DNA of 64,000 bases from Ricinus communis (lineage: Eukaryota > Streptophyta > Magnoliopsida > Malpighiales > Euphorbiaceae): NCBI RefSeq assembly GCF_019578655.1, contig NC_063258.1, positions 23,440,802 through 23,504,801 of the forward strand, given 5' to 3'. The notes under the pieces were generated by a model. That model saw nothing but the letters and a program-made list of their open reading frames with translations, was not told the DNA's origin and searched no databases. The position numbers and the translations under genes were made by a program. Positions within the stretch are counted from its first letter, which is position 1, and every line of letters starts with the position of its first letter. This document shows, piece after piece, positions 1-12,504 of the stretch.

Positions 1-866
1 CTAACTCAAGATCTCTCTTAATTGCTAAAAATAGATGATAGTCGGTCCCATAAAACTAGGTTATAATGATGCTTATATAGAGTTAGGGTTTTGAAACCCT
101 AAAGGAGTAAAACGATAAGCTTCAATCATTTTCTTTTTGATTTTTAAAAGAATTCTTTTATCAATCAATAATATCAAATAAAAATATTTTAAGAATCTCA
201 ATAATTATTATACAAACCAATTTTTATTTATATATTTTTAGGCATTTTAAGTAAAAAAATACGTGTAAAATAGCATCAAATCTCAAAAAATAGCCAATCA
301 ACATTATGTAGAACCGACCAGCTCTGCACAGAGCCGATTCGATTATATGCTAAGCTAATCAGCTCAATATAGAGCCGATTCAGTTGTACAAAAAGTCGAT
401 TGGCTTTGTGGGTAACGGGTTTAGAAAATTTTGACAATTTGGTCCCTGAACTTGTGGAAACTGCGATTTTATCCTTCAAAGTTAATTTTTTCTGACAATT
501 GAGTCCAAATTGATTCTAGAAAAGTGATTTTGATTCAATTATTCTAAATCTAAACTTGGATTCACTAGTCTTCAATCTCCCAAGACTCGAGAAATGCAGA
601 AACTTTCACCATAGGATTTTTCATAATTCTCTCGATATTTGAATCCATAAAATGGATGCTGACAGTTGTATCTGGTTTGTTGAAATTTATAAGCACTCAT
701 GCGATTGAATAAATTGAGACAAATCATAATATCAAGGATATCTTGATGAGCTTAGAAGCCACGCCCTGTAAGCTCGAATTGATGTAGAAATTTTGATTTG
801 ATGTGAAGACCAAGCCCACATGAATTTTAAGGACTTCGCTTTCTTGAATATTAAGGACTCCGCTTG

Positions 867-955
867 TGATTTAGGTATCATGCCTAATGATTTAGGGATC
901 ACGCCCGTTAATTTGGAAATCATGTCCGCTGATTTAAAAACCATGCTTGTTGATT
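867..955. repeat. 21-bp minisatellite, about four units
   Basis: The word TGATTT (or TTAATTT) recurs at 867, 888, 909, 930 and 951, an exact 21-bp step. Each unit continues with a diverged ATCATGCC-like core. Because 21 is a multiple of three, the minus strand reads as a 7-residue repeat, but nothing suggests that this frame is coding. Confidence 0.7.
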
Positions 956-1072
956 TTATATTTGTAGAAACTTTTTTCTAGCTACATTTCACTTCAAAAT
1001 GCATTATGTTTGTAATTGCTGCTTTGGTTGATTTAGTAAATTTTTCCACTTCCAGATACTAAATTTGCACTT

Positions 1073-1302
1073 CGGGGTGCATTTTAATTCAATAAATGTC
1101 TTTTGGAGGTTATATTGGTAATTGGTCCATTTAGGGACTAAAATTATGGCCAGGGACCAAAATGGCATTTTTTTCAAAATTTCCACTTGGGATGCAAATT
1201 GACTTGTTAGATGTCTTCTGAAGACTTATATTAGTAAATGACCCATCTAGATACTAAAGTGTAATTTTGATAGGTTGGAGACCAAAATGACATTTTTTTA
1301 CC
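1073..1302. repeat. Diverged tandem duplication, about 115-bp unit
   Basis: Two adjacent blocks, about 1073-1180 and 1189-1302, share in the same order a CACTT(C/G)GG(G)GTGCA-like start, ATGTCTT(T/C)TG, TTATATT(G/A)GTAA and GACCAAAATG(G/A)CATTTTTTT. The copies differ by substitutions and small indels, so the duplication is old. Confidence 0.6.
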
Positions 1303-1814
1303 TTCTTTAGGGTATATATATATCCTTTTATCCATTTATAACTCACTTTATCCATTTCTTATTTACTTTTCTCTCAAATCCTCTTTACTCTTTCATTGAT
1401 TTCTCACTTATTTCTCAACCAAATTCCGCGAAGTCAGTTATGAAATGGTTGCTTCTTCATCGAGATTCTCTTGACCACCAAATTGGGAGTTCTCACTACC
1501 GATTTCTTGCTAGAATGACCTTGGGCTTGTCAAAGGGGAGGAAATCCCTCTTTTGGCAAAATAAAAAAACTCACCTAGCATTTTCGGCCATCGAAGATAT
1601 ATTTTCTTGTATTAAATCTTATTTCTTGTGATTCATACACCAGATATATGCGCTATTTGCTTAAAACACATGAAATTTTGCGAAAAAATTTAAGAAAATC
1701 CATAGAGCTTATTGGCTCTATGCTGAGCCGATTGACTATACATAGTTGAAACGACCGTGCATAGGCTAAAAACATTCTTTTAGGATTTTTAACATAAATA
1801 GAAATAAATAAACA

Positions 1815-3480
1815 ATGTACTTACTTGTTTCGGGTCTTTATGTTGTGCATTATGTTTATACATTGTACTTGTGCCTTTTTCAAAGTGATGTCGTATTGAT
1901 CCACTTCACTGGAAATTTCTATAGTGCTCGCGAGTGGTTTGATGAGTTACCGAACTCTATACAGGCTAGGATTGGCGACATCGGATTCCATCGATTCATT
2001 ATTGCACTTTTGTCGGTCACCGAGAGAACATACCATACTTCAATCTAAGCACTACTTGAGAGATGGATGGACACTATCCACACCTCTCATACTCCGATTA
2101 GTGAGCTGACCCTTACCCATACACTTTCCTTTGCTGCTATTATGGGGATTGACTTCACATGCACGCCTATACCATTTGATGATGTGATTCATGATCAATG
2201 CTCCGATGTGTGGGAGCATTATATCACATACTTACTTGGGTTCTTGCCGGTGTGCAAGAACACTCGGTGCTTAGCTTATCATAGCATTCCTCTTCATTAT
2301 AGGGGCTTTGTGTCTAGAAATGCTCGGGAGGTGGATCAGATGGCTCGGGCTTTCTTGGTGTACCTTTTTGGGGCTACTTTGTTCAGTGACTCGGGGAACT
2401 CACTGAACTTTCATTACTTGGTCCCTTTACAAGATTTGGATCGAGTCTCCTATTTGAATTGGGGATTTATAACTCTTGCTTACCTGTACCATCATATGGA
2501 CATTAGGGTTTGTGAGAGCAAGAGGATTTGCGGCTTTGGGCACGCAGTTCACATAAGTTTTATCCACTCTGACTTCTTCATTTTATTATTTTTAATATTT
2601 GCATAGTAGTTATTGACTCTTAATTTATAGGTTTGGGCCTTGGAGCTTGGCCTTTTAGTGGGCTCACAGCCCATCAACACTTCTCAAGCCTTCCCACATT
2701 TAAGCTGTTGGAGCTCCAACAGGAGTGTCCTTCTGAAGTGGGTGCAAGTCCATGTACATCGCATGCAGATCAACTCTTTGACCTAAGATAAGGTAAAAAA
2801 GAAAATTTATTAGTCATATCTGTGTTTTAGAAATCTTAGTTACTTACCTTTACAATTTGTACATCCGTAGTGATTGGTTAGGTGAGCATCATCATTGGGA
2901 CCCCTACATGCTCTATGTTGCGGACCTCGATCATAAGGGAGTTCTCTTGGTTAGCCCCGCTTATCGAGCCTAGTTCTTAGGTGAGAGGATCCATGGCTGG
3001 GAGAGGGGACCTAATAGCCGTCTAGTTCCTTATCTCCCCCTCTCTCCATGTTTTGGACCTGACCTTGTTGGCGAGGAGCTGGCAAGAAGTTTGGAAGGAT
3101 ACGAGGACAAACTATACCTCCTTCATCCCTCAGCTACTAGGGCTCGTGCCTCTCGGTGATGACATCATGGCTCAGGTTCGTTCTTGACTTTGCTTGATTT
3201 TTCATTTTCTTTTCCCTTTACTTGGTTACTCATTTAGTTGTCTTGCCATAGTTTATCCGCCGCCACATGCCCTCATCTCCTGAGCCAACAGAAGGACGGT
3301 CTACTTGCCACTCCAAGCCTTCATATATCTAGGGCTCCTCCATGGGTGCTGCATTTGAGGCACCTCCTACAACGATGTCAGATGTGGTGCCTGGTAGCAT
3401 CATGTTTCTCCCAAATGTGATGGTTTCATATTGGATTCCAACTAGTGCCATAGAGCATTGCCTCTCTTCGGAGTTCACTC
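1815..3480 (+). pseudogene. Plant mobile domain (PMD) protein, TE-derived relic
   Basis: One frame from 1815 to 2606 reads through with a single in-frame TAA at 2046-2048. It contains features typical of the plant mobile domain of MAIL/MAIN-like and Mutator-associated proteins: WFDELPNSIQARIGDIGFHRF, then ALLERWMDTIHTSH after the stop, and later ARAFLVYLFGATLF and LNWGFITLAYLYHHM. After an intron-like stretch ending in TTTATAG near 2630, VWALELG matches the next conserved block. Fragments at about 2,880-3,130 (WDPYM, KFGRIRGQTIPP) look like the domain's C-terminal part but lie in different frames. The stop codons and frame changes indicate a decayed copy. Cellular MAIN-type genes are related, but the surrounding repeats favour a transposon-borne copy. 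Confidence 0.6.
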
Positions 3481-4214
3481 TGAGTACTAATACGCACGTA
3501 AGTTGCATTCCATTTTGATACTTTGTAACTTTTCTTTTCTTGAAATGTTAGTAATATATAGATAATTACATAGGTTTAGAGAGATAAGTTCGAGCACGTA
3601 CATTGGCTGGTCGGAGTCACGAGGAGACAATTTTTCGTACTCGGCGAAAACTGACGGGTAATAATCAAAATAAATTATAAAATGCAAAATGTATATGTAT
3701 GCATGTATGAAATATAATAACTCATCTCCTTTTGGGTTTTCTTCAGAGGGATCACGAGAGTATGCAAGGGCAAGTAGATGTTCGACAACGTCAAATCGAG
3801 GCCCAACAACACAGGATCGACAATTTGATGCTCTAGCTGTCTACTCTGCGAACCTAAGGGATGGACATCGATTATGATGAGGAGAGAAGAGACTCGAGAG
3901 AGAGCCCCAACTTTTGATTTTACTACTATTCTTTGATTTTGTGCTTTTTTGCTACTCTTTTTTATAAGTCTTTACTTTTTTCAGATATAAAATTTCATAA
4001 TTTGATGTTTAAATCCATACATTAACATTATTTCCCTCCTAATCTTGTATATTTTGAATTTACATATGACCAGGGGCCGAGAAAATATTGAAAAAACCTT
4101 CGAAAAGCTATAAAATTGCCTAATAACATCACATAGCCAATCGGTTGTATGCTCAACCGATTTTGCTTTGTAGTTGCATAGTCCAAATTTAACTTTTATT
4201 TTAGGCCTTTATAT
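3481..4214. other. Non-coding stretch between two TE-type relics
   Basis: AT-rich sequence without a recognisable gene. An inverted pair CCAATCGGTTG / CAACCGATT near 4138-4165 repeats the CCGATT motif seen at 310-400 and about 1,720, which suggests that the whole first 5.5 kb belongs to one element family. A short frame at 3689-3877 may be the tail of the PMD unit, but this is unproven. Confidence 0.4.
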
Positions 4215-5543
4215 GTGCATGCACCCCTCACATTTCCCCATACACGATTCATACTTCAAAAGTCGAAGAACCATGACCTAGAAAAAGCCCTCCAAACCCT
4301 GACTTGTGATGAATGGATCAAACTTGGAAAATTTCACCTTTTCTTCTTCAAAGTTGTACAACACAAGAAGCTTGATTATGGGTGTCTTCATTTTACCGTT
4401 AACTTTTGGTGCCTAAAAGACCATTTTTTCTGATTCAATGGGCAGGAGCTATATTTCGTGGTTAAAGAGTTCTTTGTCATTTTTGGAAGCTCCATGGATT
4501 CTACTTATCTGATTTCTTTGCGAGGGCTTGATGATCCTTTTTCTAGTAAATTGGCAGAGCTATTCAAGATGCCCCCACTGAGGTACTTTTCCATTTTGTT
4601 GGTGAATACATTACTCTCACTTCCTTGATCTTTTGTTGTGAGAAGAAAGAAAGGGGTACACCTGCTTGGGTTAGGATGTTGGACTTTTGCCTCTATGTCC
4701 AATTTTTGATGATTTCTCCTCAAGAAATAGGGAGATATCAGAATCACTAGCATTATTGACTAGGTGGAGCACATAGCAGATCCAGTTCCAGTCATCTTAG
4801 CTGCAACTATCATTGGGCTAGACATATGTATACAATCCATCAATAGTTTAGTGGCAACCTTGTTCTCTTGCAGGAATGCAACCAAATCTCTTTTCTCTTT
4901 TATTATTTTTGCCTTAATTTTTTCATAGGCCGCCTTTTCAAGTTTTCAACTTAACTTTTTATTTTTTGTTTTTGTAGATTTGGTTGCGCGAGAAACTTCA
5001 GATACTGACCATCCATAAAACATCAACAAGTATAAGCTGAAGCATGTACAAGTTCGATAAATTGCTACCCCACAAGACCACGATGGCTGGATTTTCTTGA
5101 TAAATGGCATTCTAGACACACTTATTCGTTGGATTTGCCCCATAGTGGAGAATCAAGTATGTCTCACTCATGGTGTATGGCGACTTTACCTAGATTGCGG
5201 GTATCCACCTTCTATACACCTGCAAGACTTTATTGTTAGTACGGGCAAAATCAATAAATTCTAGAATCTCCTCCTAAATTTGAAGGCTTCCTACTAAGAC
5301 AAGACTTTGTGGCCCTATCGAGATATAGAGCACAACCTTGATTTCGAAGGAGACCCGATCTTAGACAACAACTTCAAATCTTGGGTCGAGCTTCAGATTA
5401 CCATCTCTCCTAGATTTGCAATTTTCAAGAGGACTCGAGAACTAGCTGCTAAATCTATAGATGTATATGTAGATGCAAAAAGAAGAAGAAAAATGAAAAT
5501 ATGCTTCTTTTTTAAATCTTATTTATTTCACTTAGGACTTTAG
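4215..5543 (+). pseudogene. TE-type coding relic, possibly DUF7745-like
   Basis: The frame at 4215-4433 includes TCDEWIKLGKFHLFFFK and KLDYGCLHFTVNFW. After a stop it continues as FNGQELYFVVKEFFVIFG, a layout that resembles the N-terminal block of the plant DUF7745 family found in repeat-borne genes (tyrosine-glycine turn, FWDP-like box, then an EEF/EEY box). A last open part, 5307-5543, carries a basic end with KRRRK. No single frame covers the unit and stops interrupt it. I recalled the family assignment from memory, so it is weak; that this is a decayed repeat-borne coding unit is better supported than its name. Confidence 0.35.
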
Positions 5544-5647
5544 CTTAGTTTTCTGTTTTAGTTAGTGCGTAGAGTAATAACAGACATTTGTACGCTTGAT
5601 AAAAATTCTAAATAATTTATTCATTTATTAAAGGTCCATATGGATAC

Positions 5648-6700
5648 TGTAATATCCGTAAATTTTAAAATTTAATTTCATCATTTTTTAGGGGGCATTT
5701 TAGTAAATTAATATTTTCCATGTGAATTGAGCTATTGACTAAATATTTTAATAACTTGATAGTATGAGTATCATTCCATTTAATATTATTCAATACTATA
5801 GTGTATTGAATTTTTGGTGAATTTGAATATTGTTTTGTACTATTGAGCAAGTTAAATTTTATTTTATTTTATTTTAATTGGCCTTGATACGAATGTTTAT
5901 TTTATTTTATTTATTTTATTTTTACTTTTATTATTTTATTTTAAACGGACCTAAATTTTGTAACTAATGGTATTCGTGATTTTATTAAGTATTAGACTAA
6001 GGTTGAATTATTGATATAACCCTAAGTGTATAAATATATATAGATAATGTATTTATTTTTTTAAAGCAGGGGTGTTTTTGTAGCTACTTTTGCAAGAATA
6101 TATCTTTTTCAGCTTTGAGGAATTGCACAAAGAACCTTGTGCTCACCTCTCCTTCAGTCCTCTTCATTACTCTCTCTCCCTTATCGTTTTCCTCTATTTT
6201 TGCCGCTTGCACCTCCATCAGACCACTGAAACTCCCTTCCCTTCCCTCCTTTTTGCCGCCGCAGTCGTCAGTTCCCTATTCTCACTGAAAAACCGAAGGA
6301 ACAAAGAGGAGAAGTTGCTATTCTTGCTGCCATCATCGGACCGTTGCCTTGCCAGTGTTCTTTGGGCAAACCGACACCGAAATCTCACTCCCCACCATCG
6401 AAAACCCCTTGGTCAACTATTCCTCGCCACTTTCCCTTGCTGAAAGCTGGAAGTGACACCTCATCGGAGCAACACCATGTTTGCCTCGATCTAGCAGTTT
6501 TTGGCAAAGGCAAGCTACGATTTTGGTGTCTTTAGTTTCAGCGCATTTTAAGCTTCACGTAGGCGCCCCCGGATTTGAACTCCGACACCATTGACGGTAT
6601 TGGCTTTCGAATTTCGGTATTTTCTGGACGCACAGATTTTAAATTTTCGGGCTTGGTAAAATTTCTTAATTGGTACATAATACTTTATAATACTTTCAAA
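5648..6700 (+). repeat. LTR-like repeat beginning TGTAATATCC
   Basis: The start TGTAATATCCG at 5648 resembles the TGTAATACCC start common to many plant LTRs. The stretch contains a C-rich, gene-like block (about 6,120-6,460) and ends in GC-richer sequence with AAGCTTCACGTAGGCG at 6550-6565. The same organisation (C-rich block, then AAGCTTCGCGTAGGTG) occurs at about 55,250-55,780, so this is a dispersed family. I saw no second flanking copy and no internal polyprotein, so a solo LTR or non-autonomous element is likeliest. The open frames at 6090-6535 are probably chance frames in the C-rich block. Confidence 0.4.
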
Positions 6701-9600
6701 TTTGCGTATCATTTTAATATATTATAGGTATATATATTAAAAATATTTATTTTGTAAATTCTAAAATTAATATTTTTATTAAAATTTCAACCATTTAATT
6801 TTAAATTAATTGAATATATAAATTACAAACGTAATCTTTGAATTCACGTGCCAAGCTTTTTAGGACTGTCCTATGTTAACCTTCAATCTTTATTTATTTA
6901 TTTATTTTTCCTCCTATGCTTAAACTCATATTTATGACATGATTTTGGAGTAATGCCCATGAGTTTTTATTTAATAGTATTTTCATTATTTATGGGTATA
7001 TATTAATTCTTATTCTTTCTAAATACTTGATGGTTAGAGAATGTGAATTCTAAACCTTCAAAACAAAAACTATGGCACTCCAATCATCAAGAATTTGCAG
7101 AAGAGGCCATTATTCCTGGGAGCAAAACAGCTCACCTTTTGCGTAGTCTATATACAACCTCAACAGTAAAGGATGATAACATTGCTTAGCCATAACTCTA
7201 GCTACCTTTTTCAGAATATTCCCATCTATGTTTTGTCAATATCCATAGCTTTACCCCCCAAAACAACTAATTTATGTGACCATTGCCCATTTTGGAATCT
7301 GTAAGCACTTAACTTGTCATGTTTGATGGGCAATAACATTTAGAATAAACATATAAAAGAATTAACAAAATGAAAAGAATTTAGTAGTCGATGAATCAGA
7401 ATATACAAAATGATTATAAAATGTTAATATGGTTTAGAACATAATATCATAGATTAAGGAAATTTCTTTGGGTTATTGAAAATGACCCTTAATTCACTTC
7501 TCAACAAATTCACAATAATGATAAGAAATAGTGTAAAAAAGCTTTCAACTCTTAATTATATTATTAGGTATTTTCTAATTCTTTGTTTATGCTTATTTGG
7601 CTATCTAATTAAGTAGCTTTTTCTATTTAGCAAGTTCCTGCTGCAGGTGAACACCCCAACCATCCTCATCTTAATTTTCAAAAGTCAATTTAAGATGATC
7701 CAATTTAGAAAAGATGCGTACAAGCATTTTAGTCCTCATTTTTTCAAATTTATTTACAGAGAAGAAACACCTCTTTTAGGGATCAAAATTTCTGCAGAAT
7801 TGATGCATTGATGTTTTGGGTATTTAATTAGTTTATTAGTACTAGTTATCCAAAGTTTTTAACTTTCTGCTATATATATTTATTCATATATCTAGAGTTA
7901 ATTTATAGCGCGTCAGACAAGATTTTTATGAATGACAAAATATAGACTAAGCGTTTTAATAGTTTTACTACAGTTTTATTTTAATTTTTAAAATCAAATT
8001 CGAAACTTTAATTAAATTAAAAAAAAAACCCATATAATTTTACTGCAACTTTATTCTAATTTGTAAAAGTTTAGCATAAAAAAAGAAAAGAGATTCAAAT
8101 CGGCTCATGCATTTCTCATTGATTCATTAGTACATATACATTCAACTAATCATTTCCAAACAATTTTTATATGTTTATTTCTTGCATGAAATACTGAATT
8201 ATCGGAAAATAAAGATTATCAAAACATGACACAAAAAATATAAGTTACTGCAATCATAATAAATTTCTGCTGAATTTTTCTGATATTGCTTTGTGCTTAT
8301 CAGGAATTTCAGAGAAAAGTAAACATTATGAGGCCAGGGAATCCAATCTAATTCAATCCGATCCAGCCCCCTGGAGAACCTCAAAACATTATGAGGAGTG
8401 TTGACAGGTTTTTCCATGAAATTGTAATTGTCCACTAATTGTCTGTAAATACTAGGATTTCTTTATCAGTAGGTGAGACCTTATGATTCAGTTTTTAAAA
8501 GACCATTAAAAAGGAAAAACTGCAAAAAGAAAGAAATAAAAGGGTGAATTAGAAAGTGCCCAAAAATAACATTTATAGAAGCAATCAAATAACTTTAATT
8601 TCAAGTTGGGATTCTTTTGTTCCCCCAAAATTTAAGATTTTTGGATTATGTTTCTGAAAATGAATTGATAGTTGTTGGAGGTGGCTGGCTACTTTTTCCT
8701 TTCACAAAAAGGCAAATTGGTATGGTAAGCAAACAAATCTCCACAAGCAACACAACTTTCTTTTCTCATATCTAATGATGGATAACTTTTGCCATGGCCA
8801 TCAATCATGGAACCCAATTATATATAATATATTTAGAATATTTTAATCATTAAACTTTTTAATATTTTCTAAAATTTGTAGAATTATATTTAAATTTCAT
8901 TCAATTTGCTTAAATAATATTTTGGTAACAAATTCTGACTAAAATAACGAGACATGTTATAAACACTATAAAATCAAAACTTTTAATATGAGACCATATA
9001 TTTTTTACAAATTTAAAGTATTATTTTTATTTTTATTGTGTTAAGATATTAAAAATATGATTTTCTATAATTTTTTTAATTGTTCTGGTTATATTAAAAA
9101 AAAGACAGTTAAAAAAACAAACACGCCACAAATTTTAAGAAAAATAGTATTTCTTTCACAGTAAAAATGATATTTTTTTAATTAATTTTAGAAATTTTTT
9201 ATATTATTTTAAAAATAATTATGAGTCCATACATCGAAATAATTATGATATATAAATCTTTATTTTATAGGATTTCTTTTAAAATGAATTTATTTGTGTG
9301 CACATCTTATCTTACAATTATTTATTCTTCTTTTTCCTGTTAACTATAATAATATTTCTTCTTTCTAATTCATGATCCTGTAGTGAATATATATGTGATA
9401 TTATTTAAAGAAAAATTGTTATAAATATTTTATAATAATATTTGTAATAGATGCACTATTTATTTATTCTCTAATAAATAAATAAATAAGTTTAATTTAA
9501 TAATATTTTATTGAATTTAATTTATTTTCTAGTACACACTACTAGAAAATGGTATTGTTAGCTTTCTACAGGTCACATAATTTACATTTCCCACCTTCCG
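6700..9600. other. AT-rich intergenic DNA, no gene seen
   Basis: I see no coding block, RNA gene or clear element in this stretch. It has long A/T runs, short AT palindromes and a few less AT-rich patches (about 7,030-7,250 and 8,290-8,440) whose short open frames match nothing I recognise. Confidence 0.5.
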
Positions 9601-9656
9601 CTTCGTACAGTTAAAAGCAACAATCTCACACGCACATCTCCACAGAGGATAAGCCA

Positions 9657-9705
9657 ACGTGTCAAAATCATAGAGGCGAATCCTATCATCATAAACCACG
9701 TGTCA
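9657..9705 (+). promoter_or_regulatory. ACGTGTC and G-box (CACGTG) elements
   Basis: ACGTGTC lies at 9657-9663 and CCACGTGTCA at 9696-9705 with a CACGTG core at 9697-9702, about 95 and 140 bp upstream of the TATA box of the heptahelical gene. ACGT-core elements of this kind bind bZIP factors and are typical of ABA-responsive promoters. Two close copies at a normal promoter distance make function plausible, though sequence alone does not prove it. Confidence 0.5.
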
Positions 9706-9794
9706 GGATACTGTACAATTCAACGCACTTGATTTTCAAACTTATCACGCGCTTCTTCTGGTTAAAACGCCAATCACAAGGCACAACCCACACT

Positions 9795-9802
9795 TATATA
9801 AA
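9795..9802 (+). promoter_or_regulatory. TATA box of the heptahelical protein gene
   Basis: TATATAAA lies about 150 bp upstream of the ATG at 9954. A purine-rich AGAGAGAGA leader follows, as expected for a plant 5' UTR. Confidence 0.65.
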
Positions 9803-9953
9803 CCCAAAAAGAAAACAGAAAGACAGAGAGAGAGATTGATAACAGATCCGCCGGAGAGTGGCCGGAGACAGAATTCCGACTAATTTTCCGGTGATATTTG
9901 TATTGTTTTCTTTTTCTTTCTTGCTTTCTTCATTTAAAGAAAGAAAGAGAGAG

Positions 9954-11651
9954 ATGAGAAATCCTGATAAAGCGAAAAGAGACAAGAAAAGGGAAAGGAG
10001 AAGATTGGTGAAGTACAAAGAGTTGCCAGAGTATCTGCAAGATAATGAGTATATATTGGATTACTACAGATGCGAGTGGCCGTTGAAAGATGCTTTCTTC
10101 AGTATCTTTACGTTGCATAACGAATCGCTCAATATCTGGACGTAAGTGTTGTTAGATTAGACATTTTATTTTTTGATATACGCTATTGGGTTTTTAAGGA
10201 ATTTGAATGATTCTGTGCAGGCATTTAGTGGGTTTCTTGATATTCTTGGGACTAATGGTGATGAGCTGTATGGATAATACACAGCTTGGAGGCCTCATTA
10301 CCACTTTCTCTTTCAGGTTTCGTTTCCTTTCATTCATTTCCATTATAGGACTTTCTTGTAATGATTTTCATGATTAAATAAATGTACGACTTTTTTTTTT
10401 CTTTTTTACAACAGAAGCCAACCGTTGATGATGATGAACAAGGGTTTTGAAGATTTTAACGTCTCTGATAACAATCACATGTTTCCCGTAAGTCTTTCTT
10501 GGTTTTCTTTTTGTCAATTTATTATTGCTATTAGTGTCTTGAGGTGAGAAAAGATGATTATAGGAAAACGAAATATGTCACTGGGCTCTTTGTTTGTCGT
10601 TGTTGTATAGGTGTGGTACTGATACTGTGTCTATTACAGTACCACTCCATGTGATAATGTCACTTTGATTCTTGGGACTTGGGCAGCCGTTTTTAACTTT
10701 TTACTTTAATGCATTGATCCACAAATACTATTGGCTTCTTTCAATCCATGATTTTACCTTATTCATAATTCATTTAATAACTAATGATATATAGTTTTTG
10801 TTAATATAGTTATGGCATTGATGAGAGTATTTAATAATACTAAAAAAAAAATGCATTAGTTATTGTTATTAAATGAGGAGGACGATAGGGGATTTTGTGC
10901 ATTTATCAGAAAAATTCTTGTTGGAATCTGTTATGAGGAAAGCCTTAACAACATATTATTGATTGCTTTGCAGGACTCACATTTGAGACACATTTCACAG
11001 CAGTCACTTTTCCAAATGCATAATCAAGATGGGTCTGAAGCTATTCCTAGATGGCCATGGTTTGTTTTCCTGTCAGGAGCAATGGGATGCTTGATTTGCA
11101 GCTCCATTTCCCACCTCCTTGCTTGCCATTCCAAGCGTTTCAACCTTTTCTTTTGGCGACTAGATTATGCCGGCATTTCCCTTATGATTGTTTGCTCATT
11201 CTTTGCTCCACTCTATTATGCCTTCTACTGCAACCCCTTCCCACGAATCTTTTATATTACCTCCATAACTGTTGCTGGTATCCTTGCCATCATCACCCTC
11301 CTCGCACCTGCTCTTTCGACCCCACGATACAGACCTTTCAGGGCCACTCTGTTCCTTTTCATGGGGTTATCAGGTCTGATCCCAGCAGCACATGCAGTTG
11401 TTCTCCACTGGGGCCATCCACATATATTTGTGTCCCTCAGTTACGAGCTTCTTATGGGCGTTTTATATGCTGCAGGAGTTGGGTTCTATGTTAGTAGAAT
11501 ACCAGAACGTTGGAAGCCTGGGGCTTTTGACATTACAGGACACAGCCATCAGATCTTTCACGTGTTTGTTGTTCTAGCTGCACTTTCTCACACCGCTGCT
11601 ACACTGGTAATTCTGGATTTTCGCCGGAAATCACCTGCCTGTACATTGTAG
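9954..11651 (+). CDS. HHP: Heptahelical transmembrane protein (PAQR/ADIPOR family)
   Basis: Multi-pass membrane protein of the progestin/adiponectin receptor (PAQR) superfamily; plant members are linked to hormone and sugar responses. Exons 9954-10141, 10221-10316, 10415-10487 and 10974-11651 join with GT-AG introns in consistent phases and give 344 aa. The N-terminus is basic and cytosolic-like ([12 protein letters not shown]), followed by [19 protein letters not shown] and [13 protein letters not shown], the plant HHP hallmark. The C-terminal exon holds most of the seven membrane segments and the conserved histidine motifs: [18 protein letters not shown] and, near the end, GHSHQIFH. These histidines and the Asp correspond to the zinc site of the family. 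I chose the ATG at 9954 because upstream in-frame codons give no other ATG and the family motif begins soon after. It resembles the HHP4 group most, but the number is uncertain. It is convergent with the CLU gene. Confidence 0.9.
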
Positions 11652-12504
11652 GCATACCATAATTAGCCTGACACTGACTGTGGTGTAGGAATTATTTTCG
11701 TCTCTAGTCTGCCTTTCTCCCTTGTAAAACTTTGTACTAGTGCAAAGAAATTTTCTGCTATTCTACCAAAAATTAGGGCCCACGATATTCTGGTTTTCAT
11801 AAAAGTCAGAACTGTGTATGAACTTGCACATTAAACTAATCGCAAGTACAACCTGCCTTTGGTCAGGCATCTCTTATTTGCAGATCAAAAATCAAGTATA
11901 GAAGATTACAGCTGATTTTGTGGACACAGATCCTATTACCTTGTAAAAGAGCCCTGGCATTTCACTTGAAAATGTATTAAGTAGATATCATAATACCACA
12001 GACAATGAAAAATCAACTGACACTACAAATATTTATTTGTCATACATGCAGGATGGTTTAAACTGTATTGCTGCAGACTTTCAAAAAGGTTATTAATTGT
12101 TAAAGAGTACAAGCCGGAACATATAGATCCTCCAAGGTTATTTTGTTTTGATTTGACAACCACCAAAAAGTATAGCAGGAGAGTGACACCAAATAAAATA
12201 AATAATGACAGACTCACTAATATACTAATCAATGTGCTGCCTGCAGATGGTTTTCAGGGTCATGATAGTTTTCTTTCAGAAATTAGTCCATCACATTTTT
12301 CGTCACCCACTGGAGCAAAGCCAAACTATCTGAAAATATTCACATATTCAAGGCCTATGATCGACTGGCAAACTATGCAACAGTTTTCCCAGTCATTACT
12401 GGGCTGCCATACTATATCCGCTTATCATTTCTCTTCTCATGGCCATAGGACCTGGACTGTAAGCAAATGACTTTATATCAGAAAATAAATTCCATTACCT
12501 TCTT
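11652..12504. other. Shared 3' intergenic region of two convergent genes
   Basis: About 850 bp separate the stop of the heptahelical gene (+) from the stop of the CLU-family gene (-). It probably contains both 3' UTRs. A plus-strand open frame at 12153-12470 has no domain and runs antisense to the likely CLU 3' UTR. No separate gene is supported. Confidence 0.5.

Larger units (their letters stand above)
1..1439. repeat. Repeat-rich non-coding DNA with TE character
   Basis: No gene is supported here. The stretch holds a 21-bp minisatellite (about 867-955), a diverged tandem duplication of about 115 bp (about 1073-1302), and several copies of an AGCCGATT-type motif near 310-400 that recurs at about 1,720 and 4,140. 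A TATA-like run at 1313-1322 followed by a T/C-rich stretch precedes an ATG at 1440, so it may once have been the promoter and leader of the TE-like unit downstream. Open frames here are short and have no recognisable domain. Confidence 0.5.

Noticed and set aside
6090..6535. Plus-strand frames starting MQEYIFFSFEEL and MPCQCSLG
   Set aside because: They lie in a repeat whose relative at 55 kb does not keep these frames.
11051..11577. Other plus-strand frames inside the last exon of the heptahelical gene
   Set aside because: They are shifted frames of a well-supported coding exon.
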